The notes beneath the pieces were generated by a model. That model made no database searches and was not told the origin of the DNA. It saw only the letters and a program-made list of their open reading frames with translations. A DNA stretch of 64,000 bases from RUG11198 sp964600615 (GTDB lineage Bacteria > Bacillota_I > Bacilli_A > RF39 > UBA660). The DNA is taken from the NCBI GenBank assembly GCA_964600615.1, contig CAZRJK010000001.1, positions 65,074 to 129,073 of the forward strand, read 5' to 3'. The stretch's first letter is position 1, and every line of letters begins with the position of its first letter. Positions 43,522 through 52,892 of this stretch are shown here, piece after piece. A program made the translations under genes and the position numbers.

Positions 43522-44298
43522 ATGAAAATATATCTAAATTCCTTTAAATTATATCTAAAATCATTATTAGAATATAAAAATTCATTCATAACAGGATTTA
43601 TATCCCAATTCCTAATAATGTTTACTTATTATTTCATAATCATAGCTTTATTTGATAAATTCAATAACATAAGTGGCTATACCAAATATGAAGTACTATT
43701 ATGTTTCGGTATCATTCAATTTGGTTTTTCCATTAACGAAGTATTTGCAAGAGGAATAGATACCTTTGAAAACCTAATCATAAGAGGAGAATTTGATAGA
43801 TTACTAGTAAGACCAAAAAATATCTTACTCCAAGTATTATCTACAGACTTTGATCTAATAAAAATAGCAAGAGTACTCCAAGCAATAGTAATACTAATAA
43901 TAGCCATAATAAAATTAAAACTAAAATTCAATATATTAAAAATAATAACATTAATATTAATGCTATTAAGCTCAATAATAATATTCTTCTCAATATTCTT
44001 ATTAATGGCTTCCTACTGCTTTATAACAGTCCAAGGACTAGAAGTAAAAAACTTATTCACAGATGGAGGAAAACATATCGCCCAGTACCCCATAAGTATC
44101 TATAATAAACACTTTATCTTTATCTTTACCTTTCTTATTCCTTATGCCTTTGTAAACTATTATCCCTTATTATATCTAATAGGTAAATCTAATAATAAAT
44201 TACTAATCTTATCCCCATTAATAGTATTCTTATACTTAATCCCAGCAATACTATCATTCAAGTGGGGAATAAAAAAATATACTAGTGTTGGTTCATAA
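43522..44298 (+). CDS. ABC-2 type permease 2 (DUF990-like)
   Basis: 258 residues from the ATG at 43522, preceded by AAGGTGG; an in-frame GTG at 43513 is less likely. Six hydrophobic segments. GIDTFENLIIRGEFDRLLVRP and FTFLIPYAFVNYYPLLYL are characteristic of DUF990 permeases. Third gene of the ABC-2 operon, which ends at the terminator at 44297. Confidence 0.88.
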   Translation: MKIYLNSFKLYLKSLLEYKNSFITGFISQFLIMFTYYFIIIALFDKFNNISGYTKYEVLLCFGIIQFGFSINEVFARGIDTFENLIIRGEFDRLLVRPKNILLQVLSTDFDLIKIARVLQAIVILIIAIIKLKLKFNILKIITLILMLLSSIIIFFSIFLLMASYCFITVQGLEVKNLFTDGGKHIAQYPISIYNKHFIFIFTFLIPYAFVNYYPLLYLIGKSNNKLLILSPLIVFLYLIPAILSFKWGIKKYTSVGS

Positions 44299-44325
44299 AA
44301 AAGACTATATCAATAGTCTTTTTTT
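44297..44325 (+). terminator. Rho-independent terminator (twin of 46258-46285)
   Basis: 10-bp stem, ATCA loop and T run. About 27 bases are identical to the terminator at 46258-46285. Confidence 0.85.
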
Positions 44326-44357
44326 ATTTATATGTTATAATATATATAGGTGATAAC

Positions 44358-46259
44358 ATGAATAGAGAAGAAATAATTAACGAATATAGCAAAAACGAAT
44401 TTATGAGTTTCCTCCAAAATGATTATTCAGGCCAAATATTAGAATTATTTAATAATGAAGGATTAGATATCTTATATAATTCTCCCAGAAGAGAAGAAAG
44501 AATACAATATATAATAACTTTCTCTAAATATATAAATGAATTATTAGAAAACAATGATTTCTTAGAAGTCTTTCTTGACTCGGACATCAACAGCTATTAT
44601 GCAGTATTACGTAATTTAAAACCAGAAACTTACGATAAAATGTTAAAAAAATATAGTGAAACAACTACTAATTCAGAAAATATCGCCCAATTGTTTAGTT
44701 ACTTTAATATAGATTATAAATTACAATTACTAGATAATTGGCCCTATAATGAAGATATACTATATGCAATAATTAATGAAGATGAATCAGAAGTAATAAA
44801 TAAAATAGTAAACAAATATGACATAGATTTATCAGATAAAAGAATAAGAATAGTATCATTAATAACAAAAGCTAAAGAATCCGTTTTAAAAGAACAAACT
44901 GATAGAAATAATAACGATACAATAAGAGGCTCAATTAATATACCAGTACACACGATTAATAAAGAATTAGGAAAAAGATTATGGGAGTCATATGATATCT
45001 TTGAAATAAGAAAAATAATTAATGACTTAGAATATAGCACCAATCCAGAAGAAGTAAATAATTATATAAAACAAAAAGAAGAAACAGTTATTAATAATTA
45101 TAACGAAAATACTTTTAATTATCCATATAAGGAAATATTTGAATCATATAGAAAAATGAAAGAAGCAAAAGAAAAAGAAGATGAAGATAATTATTATGAT
45201 TATAGAATGCAATATATAAGATTAGTTAATAGAAGTGATATTAAAGATATACATGAACAAATAGAAAATAACTATCAAGAAAATAACATAGAAGGAGTAT
45301 TTAACTACCTAAAAGAATTAAGTAACAGAGAATTATCTAATTATATAATAGATTATAATTTTGAAGAAAACTATCATAATATTATAATAGATATAAGAGA
45401 ATTACTAAGATTCTATTATGATGGAAACATAGTCTTACCAGAAGAAAGAGTAGAATTATATGAACAAGTATCAAATATAGATTATTTAACAATAGAAGAA
45501 AAGAAAGAACTACATAATAGATTAAAAAAAATAAATATTAAAGAATTATTCTATGATGATATGTCCTATGCCAGACATATAGTTCATGAAGCCATAAAAG
45601 AATATTCCCTTACCAGAGAAACAATAAAACAATACAAAGATGAAGAATTATCCAAAAAATTAGGAGTAGATGTATATAAAGTAAATGAGGAACCATTCTT
45701 TGGCATTGTAAAAACTAGAAGACATCCCCAAGATAAATTACCAACAGGCCATTCATACTCACTAGTAGGAAATAATTGTGTAGCAGTATTTGGAGACGCA
45801 AAAGATGGAGAAACATTTTTATATGATACCGAAGATTTAAACCCAGACCAAATAGTTCATGCCTTTCCCTTTGATTCATATACCTTTTTTAGACCGTTCG
45901 AACGAACAAACGATGCAACGAATAGAATTCATCCTCTAATGACACCAGAAGAAATAACCGGAGTAGCAGATTTTAGCTATTCTGAAGTATTAATTCTAGA
46001 ACAAGGTAGAGAACAAACAGATATAGATGAAAAAATACCAGAATTAAAAAGAATAGCCCTATACTGTATAGATGAAATAAGAGAACAAGATGTAGAAAAA
46101 GCTAAAGAAAAAGGAGTAGGCATAATCTTAGTAAATTCTAGAAAATACATTCAAGGACGTAATTACTACAAAGAAAAATATAAATATTTAGACAGAATGA
46201 CAAATGATCAATACTTTGATGGAAAAAGTGAAAAAGATAAATTTGAAGCAAGAAGATAA
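44358..46259 (+). CDS. Large hypothetical protein
   Basis: 633 residues, soluble. The N-terminal 430 residues are helical and highly charged. The C-terminal 190 look like a compact folded domain (PTGHSYSLVGNNCVAVFG, YDTEDLNPDQIVHAFPFDSY, YSEVLILEQGREQ, GVGIILVNSRKYIQ). Its order of strands and a late Glu-x-Gly loop loosely recall ADP-ribosyltransferase-type domains, but I would not assign it. TATAAT (44336-44341) and AGGTGATAAC precede the ATG, and twin terminators flank the gene. Confidence 0.6.
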   Translation: MNREEIINEYSKNEFMSFLQNDYSGQILELFNNEGLDILYNSPRREERIQYIITFSKYINELLENNDFLEVFLDSDINSYYAVLRNLKPETYDKMLKKYSETTTNSENIAQLFSYFNIDYKLQLLDNWPYNEDILYAIINEDESEVINKIVNKYDIDLSDKRIRIVSLITKAKESVLKEQTDRNNNDTIRGSINIPVHTINKELGKRLWESYDIFEIRKIINDLEYSTNPEEVNNYIKQKEETVINNYNENTFNYPYKEIFESYRKMKEAKEKEDEDNYYDYRMQYIRLVNRSDIKDIHEQIENNYQENNIEGVFNYLKELSNRELSNYIIDYNFEENYHNIIIDIRELLRFYYDGNIVLPEERVELYEQVSNIDYLTIEEKKELHNRLKKINIKELFYDDMSYARHIVHEAIKEYSLTRETIKQYKDEELSKKLGVDVYKVNEEPFFGIVKTRRHPQDKLPTGHSYSLVGNNCVAVFGDAKDGETFLYDTEDLNPDQIVHAFPFDSYTFFRPFERTNDATNRIHPLMTPEEITGVADFSYSEVLILEQGREQTDIDEKIPELKRIALYCIDEIREQDVEKAKEKGVGIILVNSRKYIQGRNYYKEKYKYLDRMTNDQYFDGKSEKDKFEARR

Positions 46260-46285
46260 AAAGACTATATCAATAGTCTTTTTTT
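46258..46285. terminator. Bidirectional terminator (twin of 44297-44325)
   Basis: 10-bp stem (46259-46268 and 46273-46282) with an ATCA loop; stop codons of both converging genes lie in it. Confidence 0.85.
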
Positions 46286-46763
46286 AATAACTAAATAACT
46301 TACAATTATATAATGCTAATAACTCATTAACATCCTTAATATCATATATCCCTTCCATAAAACAAAACCTAATAATCAAATCATAATGATTATTATAAGG
46401 AAGAGAATAAGACGCACTATCAAGTAAAGATATAAATTCTTCTAAATTTAATCCTAAAGATAAACCTAATAATATAACAGTATCTTTACTAGGATGATAA
46501 TCCTCATCACTCCTAATCTTAGAAAATAACCTTCTATCTATATGTACCTTATTATATACATCACTATCTTTTAAATTTCTATCATCAATATATTTAAATA
46601 ATAACTTTTGAAACTTATTTTCATCTTTATTACTATCTATATAATCATTAATACTAGCATAATCACATTCCTCTTCAACATATTTAGCTCTCTTAAAAGC
46701 CCCCATATAAGCATTCTCAACAACTAAATTATTCTCAATAAATAAAGCTAATTTCTCTTTCAT
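46284..46763 (-). CDS. Helical protein with an HTH-like segment, divergent from a vWA gene
   Basis: 159 residues. The central segment KVHIDRRLFSKIRSDEDYHP followed by KDTVILLGLSLGLNLEE reads like a Cro/XRE helix-turn-helix and is conserved in a family often found next to vWA-domain genes in gut Bacillota, as here. DNA-binding is likely but not certain. It is read divergently from the vWA gene with about 75 bases between them, so it may regulate it. Confidence 0.65.
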   Translation of the reverse strand: MKEKLALFIENNLVVENAYMGAFKRAKYVEEECDYASINDYIDSNKDENKFQKLLFKYIDDRNLKDSDVYNKVHIDRRLFSKIRSDEDYHPSKDTVILLGLSLGLNLEEFISLLDSASYSLPYNNHYDLIIRFCFMEGIYDIKDVNELLALYNCKLFSY

Positions 46764-46837
46764 AAAATGTCTCCTTCCAAGTGACCAATAAAAAATATAA
46801 TCATGATACTATTATACCAGAAAGGAAGGAAAAAGAT

Positions 46838-47428
46838 ATGAAAAAAAATAAAAAAGAAATTAATATAGTCTTCTTACTAGATAGAAGTGGCTCAATGCAT
46901 GGAACAGAACAAGATACCATAGGAGGATATAACAGTTATATCAAAAGTAGAATAAATGATAATGCTTATGTAACAACTATTTTATTTGATGATAAATATG
47001 AAATCATAAATAAAAATACTCCCATTAAGAATATAAAAGAATTAACTAATAAAGAATATTACACAAGAGGATCAACTGCTTTATTAGATGCCATAGGTAA
47101 ATCAATTAATTATATGGATGAATTAAATAAAAAGAAAGTAATATTTATAATAACAACAGACGGCTATGAAAACTCATCTACTAAATATACAAAAGAAGAA
47201 ATAAAAAAACAAATATCCATCCATGATAATTGGGAATTTATCTATATTGGAGCCAACATAGACTCTTATACAGAAGCATCATCAATAGGTATCAAAGCAA
47301 CAAACACAGCAAATTATCAAAAATCAAGAGAAGGAATATCTACCTTATTTGGTTCTGTATCTAAACTAAGTCAAATGTATTATGAAGAAGACTGTATTAA
47401 TGAATCATGGAAAGAAGATTTAGAATAA
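46838..47428 (+). CDS. von Willebrand factor A-domain protein
   Basis: 196 residues from the ATG after AAGGAAGG; an in-frame ATG at 46781 would add 19 residues. The MIDAS metal site is complete: FLLDRSGSM, the Thr in YTRGSTALLDAIG, and the Asp in IITTDGYENSS. No signal peptide, so cytosolic. Such small vWA proteins bind partner proteins through Mg; the partner is unknown. Pairs with the divergent HTH-like gene. Ends at a strong terminator. Confidence 0.85.
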   Translation: MKKNKKEINIVFLLDRSGSMHGTEQDTIGGYNSYIKSRINDNAYVTTILFDDKYEIINKNTPIKNIKELTNKEYYTRGSTALLDAIGKSINYMDELNKKKVIFIITTDGYENSSTKYTKEEIKKQISIHDNWEFIYIGANIDSYTEASSIGIKATNTANYQKSREGISTLFGSVSKLSQMYYEEDCINESWKEDLE

Positions 47429-47443
47429 CTAAATCTTCTTTTT
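47411..47443 (+). terminator. Rho-independent terminator
   Basis: 13-bp stem (47411-47423 and 47429-47441), 5-base loop holding part of the stop codon, then T. Confidence 0.8.
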
Positions 47444-47470
47444 ATGTTATAATTAAAAAGAAGTGATAAT

Positions 47471-48196
47471 ATGAAAAAGATAACCATAATAGCAGGACCA
47501 TGTGCCGTAGAAAGTGAAGAACAAATAATAAGAATAGCAAAACAATTAAAAGAATTAGGAGTAGACTACCTAAGGGGAGGAGCCTTTAAACCCAGAACCG
47601 AACCCGATAGTTTTCAAGGATTAGGAGATAAAGGAATAGAATACTTAATAAAAGCAAAAAAAGAAACAGGTTTACCTATCGTAACAGAATTAATGACTAT
47701 AGAACAAGTAAAAAAATATGCTAAAGACATAGATATAATCCAAATAGGTAGTAGAAACATGTATAACTATGAATTACTAAAATATTTAAGAAAATATAAT
47801 AACAAAGTATTATTAAAAAGAGGATTAAGTGCTACTTATAAAGAATGGATAGGAGCAGCTAAATATATAAATAATGATAAATTTGTAATATTATGTGAAA
47901 GAGGAATAAGAAGTTTTGATAATACCACTAGAAATGTTCTAGATCTTCAAGCAGTACCTTATATAAAGAAAAATACCAAATATAAAATAATAGTAGACCC
48001 TAGTCATGCAGCAGGAAATAGATATATGATAGAACCAATGTCCCTAGCTGCGATAGCATCAGGAGCAGATGGTCTAATGATAGAAGTACATGATAAACCA
48101 GATGAATCATTTTGTGATAAAGAGCAAGCAATTAGTATTAAAGAATTTAAAAATATTTTAGAAAAAATCAAAAAAACACTTGATTTTAAATTTTAA
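47471..48196 (+). CDS. aroF: 3-deoxy-7-phosphoheptulonate (DAHP) synthase
   Basis: 241 residues, the short KDO8PS-like class of DAHP synthase without a regulatory domain. It condenses phosphoenolpyruvate and erythrose 4-phosphate in the first step of the shikimate pathway. AGPCAVES, RGGAFKPRT, IQIGSRNMYNYELL, LLKRG and VDPSHAAGNR are the substrate- and metal-site motifs. TATAAT at 47448-47453 lies 17 bases before the ATG. No other aromatic pathway gene is adjacent. Confidence 0.93.
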   Translation: MKKITIIAGPCAVESEEQIIRIAKQLKELGVDYLRGGAFKPRTEPDSFQGLGDKGIEYLIKAKKETGLPIVTELMTIEQVKKYAKDIDIIQIGSRNMYNYELLKYLRKYNNKVLLKRGLSATYKEWIGAAKYINNDKFVILCERGIRSFDNTTRNVLDLQAVPYIKKNTKYKIIVDPSHAAGNRYMIEPMSLAAIASGADGLMIEVHDKPDESFCDKEQAISIKEFKNILEKIKKTLDFKF

Positions 48197-48238
48197 AAGT
48201 ATATAATGGTATATATTTCTTTTTAAAGGGGCGAGATT

Positions 48239-48343
48239 ATGATAAAAAATAATCTAAAAACATATAATCTGATTTATACCATAAAATCATTCTGTATGAA
48301 TGATATTTACTGTGCAAATAAAGGAAATAATAGGAACGTGTAA
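48239..48343 (+). CDS. Leader peptide upstream of the RelA/SpoT gene
   Basis: 34-codon frame starting MIKNNLKTYN with AAAGGGG 7 bases before the ATG. Its final codons and stop (48341-48343) lie inside the 5' half of a terminator hairpin directly before the RelA/SpoT gene, the geometry of transcription attenuation. There is no run of a single amino acid codon; two Cys codons and four Tyr codons are present. Could instead be a short unrelated peptide. Confidence 0.5.
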   Translation: MIKNNLKTYNLIYTIKSFCMNDIYCANKGNNRNV

Positions 48344-48370
48344 AGTCTGTAAAAGACTTGCACGTTTTTA
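48335..48370 (+). terminator. Terminator/attenuator before the RelA/SpoT gene
   Basis: Outer stem AACGTG (48335-48340) / CACGTT (48361-48366), inner stem AAGTCT (48343-48348) / AGACTT (48354-48359), GTAA-type loop, then TTTTT. It overlaps the leader peptide stop. Confidence 0.7.
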
Positions 48371-48390
48371 ATTTTATAGGAGGTATATAT

Positions 48391-49830
48391 ATGAAAGAAT
48401 TAACTCTAAATGATTTACTTGAAAATATAAAGAATTATTCTAAAGAGGATATAGAAACAATAGAAAGATGTTATAACTATGCTAAAGACTTACATGAAGG
48501 ACAATATAGACAAAGTGGAGAACCATATATAAGTCACCCATTACAAGTAGCATATATTTTATCAGATATGCATGCCGATAGAGATACTATTTGTGCTGGA
48601 TTATTACATGATACATTAGAAGATACAAAAGCTACTAAAGAAGAAATAGCCCATGATTTTAATATAGATATAGCAAACCTAGTAGATGGAGTAACTAAAA
48701 TAAGTAAATTAAATTTTTCTAGTAAAGATGATGAAAATGTAGCTAATACTAGAAAGATAATTACTAGTATAACCTCTGATGTAAGAATAATAATAATCAA
48801 ATTAGCAGATAGACTTCATAATATGAGAACTCTACAATATAAAACAACTTTTAAACAAAAAGAAAATTCTATGGAAACAATGGATATCTTCGTACCACTA
48901 GCTTATTATATAGGAGCATATCGAATAAAAAGTGAATTAGAAGACTTATCACTAAAATATCTTTATCCCGATAAATATAAAAGAATAGAAGAAATACAGC
49001 ACCAAATAGAAATAGATAGTGCTAGTTGCTTACAAGAAATGTTACAAACAATAACAAAAGTCCAAAGTAATGAAAAGATACCTACCACAATAAAAGTAAG
49101 AACCAAAAATATCTATGGTATTTATAAAAGATTAAATGAAGGAGAAAAATTATCTGATATTCATGATTTATTAGCCCTAAAAATAATGGTCGATAACAAA
49201 CCAAATTGCTATCAAACACTAGGCCTAATTCATGAACAATATCATCCAATAAATGATAAATTTAAAGATTATATCTGTAACCCCAAAACAAATATGTATA
49301 GAAGCCTACATACTACAGTCTTTGGCCCCGAAGATAGATTAGTCCAAACCCAAATAAGAACCTTTGATATGGATAAAGTAGCTTCCTTTGGATTATCAGC
49401 ATACTGGGATATTAAAAAAGGTGATGTTAGAAATACCATGCAAGAAGATTTAAAAAATAAATATCAATTCTTTAAATCACTAGTTGAAATAAATAGAGTA
49501 TTTGCTGATAATCAAGATTTTGTAAGACAAGTAAAACTAGAATTATTCGCAGATAAAGTATATGTCTATACCACAAATGGTAATATTATAGAATTACCTA
49601 AAGGCTCTACTGTGATAGATCTTGCTTACAAACTAGGATCAAGCATCGGAAATACTATGGTAGCAGCAATCGTAAACGATAGAGTAGTAGAACCAGATTA
49701 TATCCTAAAAAATAAAGATAGAGTAAGAATAATTACAGATATCATGTCCTTTGGACCAAGAGAAGAATGGCTAGATATAGTTCAAACAACAAAAGCCAAA
49801 AGAAAAATAAGAGAGTTTAATAATAAATAA
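48391..49830 (+). CDS. RelA/SpoT homologue, short form, probably hydrolase-biased
   Basis: 479 residues from the ATG after AGGAGG; the frame extends upstream through the terminator. HD hydrolase domain: SHPLQVAYI, LLHDTLEDT (about residue 72), KLADRLHNMR, all intact, so (p)ppGpp hydrolysis is expected. The synthetase domain keeps RTKNIYGIYKR and DLLALKIMV but reads VQTQIRT where family members have E-x-QIRT, so the catalytic Glu is Gln (about residue 319). A TGS domain (about 395-460) ends the protein and the usual ACT domain is missing. It controls the stringent-response alarmone in the cytosol. Confidence 0.9.
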   Translation: MKELTLNDLLENIKNYSKEDIETIERCYNYAKDLHEGQYRQSGEPYISHPLQVAYILSDMHADRDTICAGLLHDTLEDTKATKEEIAHDFNIDIANLVDGVTKISKLNFSSKDDENVANTRKIITSITSDVRIIIIKLADRLHNMRTLQYKTTFKQKENSMETMDIFVPLAYYIGAYRIKSELEDLSLKYLYPDKYKRIEEIQHQIEIDSASCLQEMLQTITKVQSNEKIPTTIKVRTKNIYGIYKRLNEGEKLSDIHDLLALKIMVDNKPNCYQTLGLIHEQYHPINDKFKDYICNPKTNMYRSLHTTVFGPEDRLVQTQIRTFDMDKVASFGLSAYWDIKKGDVRNTMQEDLKNKYQFFKSLVEINRVFADNQDFVRQVKLELFADKVYVYTTNGNIIELPKGSTVIDLAYKLGSSIGNTMVAAIVNDRVVEPDYILKNKDRVRIITDIMSFGPREEWLDIVQTTKAKRKIREFNNK

Positions 49831-49848
49831 TAAAATATTCAAAAAAAT

Positions 49849-49881
49849 AAAAGAGACATAATCAAACATTATGTCTCTTTT
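49849..49881 (+). terminator. Rho-independent terminator
   Basis: 13-bp stem (49850-49862 and 49868-49880), CAAAC loop and T residues, 20 bases after the RelA/SpoT stop. Confidence 0.8.
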
Positions 49882-49955
49882 ACCTTGAAAAATAAGGTTT
49901 TTTGAGACAAAAAAGTCAAAACATGATACACTATATTTAATAATAGGAGTGTCAG

Positions 49956-51746
49956 ATGAGAAGAAGAAAAGAAAAAAAATTTAATCCCATTACAATCTAT
50001 ATAACACTAAGCTCTTTATGTGTTGTATTTTTAACTGTGGGCTTTTCAGCACTTCAATCAGAATTAAGCCTATCTGACATAAGCGCAATAGTTAGACCCC
50101 AAAAAGATATTAGAATTACCAGTACCACTTATCATACATCAACTAATTCTGGAACTATTTCAAATCTAGACTATAACGTTGATAATATTAATGGAACTAT
50201 AAATCTACCAAACTCTAATTCTACAGTATCATACACTGTTACTGTAACTAATATAGGTAATACTGAAGTAGGCTTTTCCAATGTATTATTATCAGATTCT
50301 AGATTAGATTATGATATATCAGGATATACCGAAGGAACCAAATTATGTGATGATAACGATAACACAACCTGTAAATTAGGCTCAGTAACCACTTTTACTA
50401 TTACAATAAAATATAAAAGTGGAGCCTCAATAACTAATAGCGATATTGACTTTATCGCTACCTTTGATTTCAAAAACGTTTATACTATAACTTATATGAA
50501 TATGTCAAACACAACCAACTATCCAAAAAATATCTTAGAAGGAGAAACATTAACAGTTACTTTCTCTAATGATGTACCACCAACTATAAAAATAAAAAGA
50601 GGGGATAATACTACTTTGCCAGCAGGAACATATACCTATGTAACAAGTGGTAACAATAAAATATTAACTGTACCTAACGTAACCTCTGATTTAATAATTG
50701 ATAGAGATTATGCTATAACTTATATCCTAAATGGAGGAACTAACCATCAAGATAATCCAACTAGTTATGCCCAAAGCGATAACATTACCTTAAAAGATCC
50801 TACCTATGCAGGAAATAGATTTGATGGTTGGTATCTAAATAGTGGCTTTACAGGAACAAGAATAATTTCCACTACCCAGTTAAGTGGAACAGCAACCCTA
50901 TATGCCAAATGGATACCAGAATATACCATAACCTATACATTATATGGAGGTACTAATAACAATAATAACCCAACAGGATATATTCAAACTGATAATATAG
51001 CTATCCAAAATCCAATTCAATCAGGCTATATCTTTGCCGGCTGGTATCTTAACTCAAGTTATACAGGCTCAATTATAACAAATACCAATCAATTAAGCGG
51101 TAATGTCACATTACATGCTAAATGGGTACCAATATTTAATATAACATATCAACTAAATGGAGGAACTAATCCCAATAATCAAATAACAGAATTCTCTGAA
51201 CTATTAAATGAAACAATATTAAATCCAACTAACCCCCATGATGCCACCTTTGATGGCTGGTATCAAAGTAGTGGATTAACAGGAACCAGAATAAATACTA
51301 CTAGTCAATTAAATAGCAATACATTATTATATGCTAAATGGATTAGTAGTATAACTAACATGAATTTTGATACTACAACAAATAGATTTAATTCAACTAA
51401 TGTAAGTGGTGTAAAAACCGCAAATTTAAGCAACACATCTTATAGATATACCCAGAATAGTGCTAATATAACCATTAACGCAATTAATATATCAATGACA
51501 TATAGCCTAAGTAATGGTAGTAAAGATGGTTATATAACATGTACTATAACAAGTAATTCGCCAGGATTTACAACATCGACAGGGGAAATTCACATACCCA
51601 AAAGTGGAACATCAGCAGATACAACTATAACTATGAATACCCCAATTCAACCCAGCTATAACTATACAATAAGTTTCAATAAAAGAACTGGTGATAATAA
51701 TGGTAAAATAAATATCAATGGAATATCATTTCAAATAAATCCATAA
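49956..51746 (+). CDS. Secreted surface protein with three InlB B-type repeats
   Basis: 596 residues. A basic N-terminus and a membrane or signal segment (about 13-35, ending GFSALQSE) lead to an Asn/Thr-rich beta domain (TVSYTVTVTNIGNTEVGF). Three InlB B/Flg_new repeats follow at about 250-320, 325-395 and 397-465, each with YxLxGGTN...GWYLNS..TGT...LYAKW. The C-terminal 130 residues form another beta domain. No LPxTG motif is present, so attachment would be by the N-terminal segment. Probably an adhesin or surface structure. It starts after AGGAGTG and ends at a terminator. Confidence 0.8.
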   Translation: MRRRKEKKFNPITIYITLSSLCVVFLTVGFSALQSELSLSDISAIVRPQKDIRITSTTYHTSTNSGTISNLDYNVDNINGTINLPNSNSTVSYTVTVTNIGNTEVGFSNVLLSDSRLDYDISGYTEGTKLCDDNDNTTCKLGSVTTFTITIKYKSGASITNSDIDFIATFDFKNVYTITYMNMSNTTNYPKNILEGETLTVTFSNDVPPTIKIKRGDNTTLPAGTYTYVTSGNNKILTVPNVTSDLIIDRDYAITYILNGGTNHQDNPTSYAQSDNITLKDPTYAGNRFDGWYLNSGFTGTRIISTTQLSGTATLYAKWIPEYTITYTLYGGTNNNNNPTGYIQTDNIAIQNPIQSGYIFAGWYLNSSYTGSIITNTNQLSGNVTLHAKWVPIFNITYQLNGGTNPNNQITEFSELLNETILNPTNPHDATFDGWYQSSGLTGTRINTTSQLNSNTLLYAKWISSITNMNFDTTTNRFNSTNVSGVKTANLSNTSYRYTQNSANITINAINISMTYSLSNGSKDGYITCTITSNSPGFTTSTGEIHIPKSGTSADTTITMNTPIQPSYNYTISFNKRTGDNNGKININGISFQINP

Positions 51747-51748
51747 CT

Positions 51749-51779
51749 AAATAGATATAGATAACTATATCTATTTTTT
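51749..51779 (+). terminator. Rho-independent terminator (near-twin of 52837-52867)
   Basis: 12-bp stem (51749-51760 and 51765-51776), 4-base loop, T run. The stem core is the same as in the terminator at 52837. Confidence 0.8.
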
Positions 51780-51852
51780 ATTAACAATTACAATATTTGA
51801 CATTATAAAAAAAATATGTTAACATAAGCAACCGTTAAAGAAGGGGGATTCT

Positions 51853-52830
51853 ATGGGATTAATAAAAATATGTTATACATTAAATGAAAACAAACCATAT
51901 GATTTTAAAGTTGTACTAAATAAACCAATTTTAGAAAAGAAACATAACAAAGTAGATTACACTAAAATAAAATCAAACACTTTAGAAGAAGAAATTAGAT
52001 TATTTTCTAAAAAGTTAATAGAATCTTTTGATGAAAAAGATCTAACTAACTTTTATAATAATATTAATAGTTTAGAAATAATACTTGATCAAAAATATGA
52101 AGGAAATGCAAACGCTTATGTTGCAAATATCAATAAAATTTTCTTAGAAAAAAAACTTGCAAAAGAAACAGTGTTTCATGAATTATTTCATTTAGCTAGT
52201 TCTGTTTGTAAAGATAATGTAACATATTGTGGATTTACTCAATGGAGCAATGGAGTTCGTTTAGGTATTGGTTTAACAGAAGGATATACAGAATTATTAA
52301 GAGAAAGATATTTTGGTCATGATAATTGTGGACAAGCTTATGAATATGATGAATTATTTGCAGAATTAACAGAAGCAATCATTGGTAAAGAAAAAATGAC
52401 TAAACTATATTTAAATGCAAACTTAAAAGGATTAATAGAAGAATTAAATAAATATAGTACCAAAGAAGAAATAATGAATTTTATCGCCAAAACAGACTTT
52501 ATCAATACTCATAAATTCAAAAAACCAAACTATTTAGAAGATAGAATTACTACAAAAATGTTAATAGAATCATATAAAAGTGTTAAAAGATATTTATTAA
52601 AAACATACTTAAAGAAATTTTTAGAAGAAATAAAAGAAAATAAAGAAGATCAATTAAAATCATTAGAAATAACAACACAATTTTGTAATTATTTAGATAA
52701 TTTAACAAGTAATAATATTGTGGTTGATAAAAAAACAGGTAAAGAAGTAGAATTATTACCACCACAAGAAATAAATAAAGAATTAGCAAAAGCAACTGGT
52801 AACAAAAAAATAAAATTTTATAATGTATAA
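51853..52830 (+). CDS. Predicted zinc metallopeptidase-like protein
   Basis: 325 residues, no signal peptide. TVFHELFHLAS (about residue 112) is an HExxH zinc-binding motif, and LTEGYTELLRERYFG about 40 residues later would supply the third ligand Glu, a gluzincin-like plan. The rest is helical and charged. No specific family recognised and substrate unknown. AAGAAGGGGG precedes the ATG. It stands alone between two near-identical terminators. Confidence 0.65.
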   Translation: MGLIKICYTLNENKPYDFKVVLNKPILEKKHNKVDYTKIKSNTLEEEIRLFSKKLIESFDEKDLTNFYNNINSLEIILDQKYEGNANAYVANINKIFLEKKLAKETVFHELFHLASSVCKDNVTYCGFTQWSNGVRLGIGLTEGYTELLRERYFGHDNCGQAYEYDELFAELTEAIIGKEKMTKLYLNANLKGLIEELNKYSTKEEIMNFIAKTDFINTHKFKKPNYLEDRITTKMLIESYKSVKRYLLKTYLKKFLEEIKENKEDQLKSLEITTQFCNYLDNLTSNNIVVDKKTGKEVELLPPQEINKELAKATGNKKIKFYNV

Positions 52831-52836
52831 ATCAAG

Positions 52837-52867
52837 AATAGATATAGGTAACTATATCTATTTTTTA
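52837..52867 (+). terminator. Rho-independent terminator (near-twin of 51749-51779)
   Basis: 11-bp stem (52838-52848 and 52853-52863), GTAA loop, T run. Confidence 0.8.
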
Positions 52868-52892
52868 TCATACAATATTATAGGTGATTATA

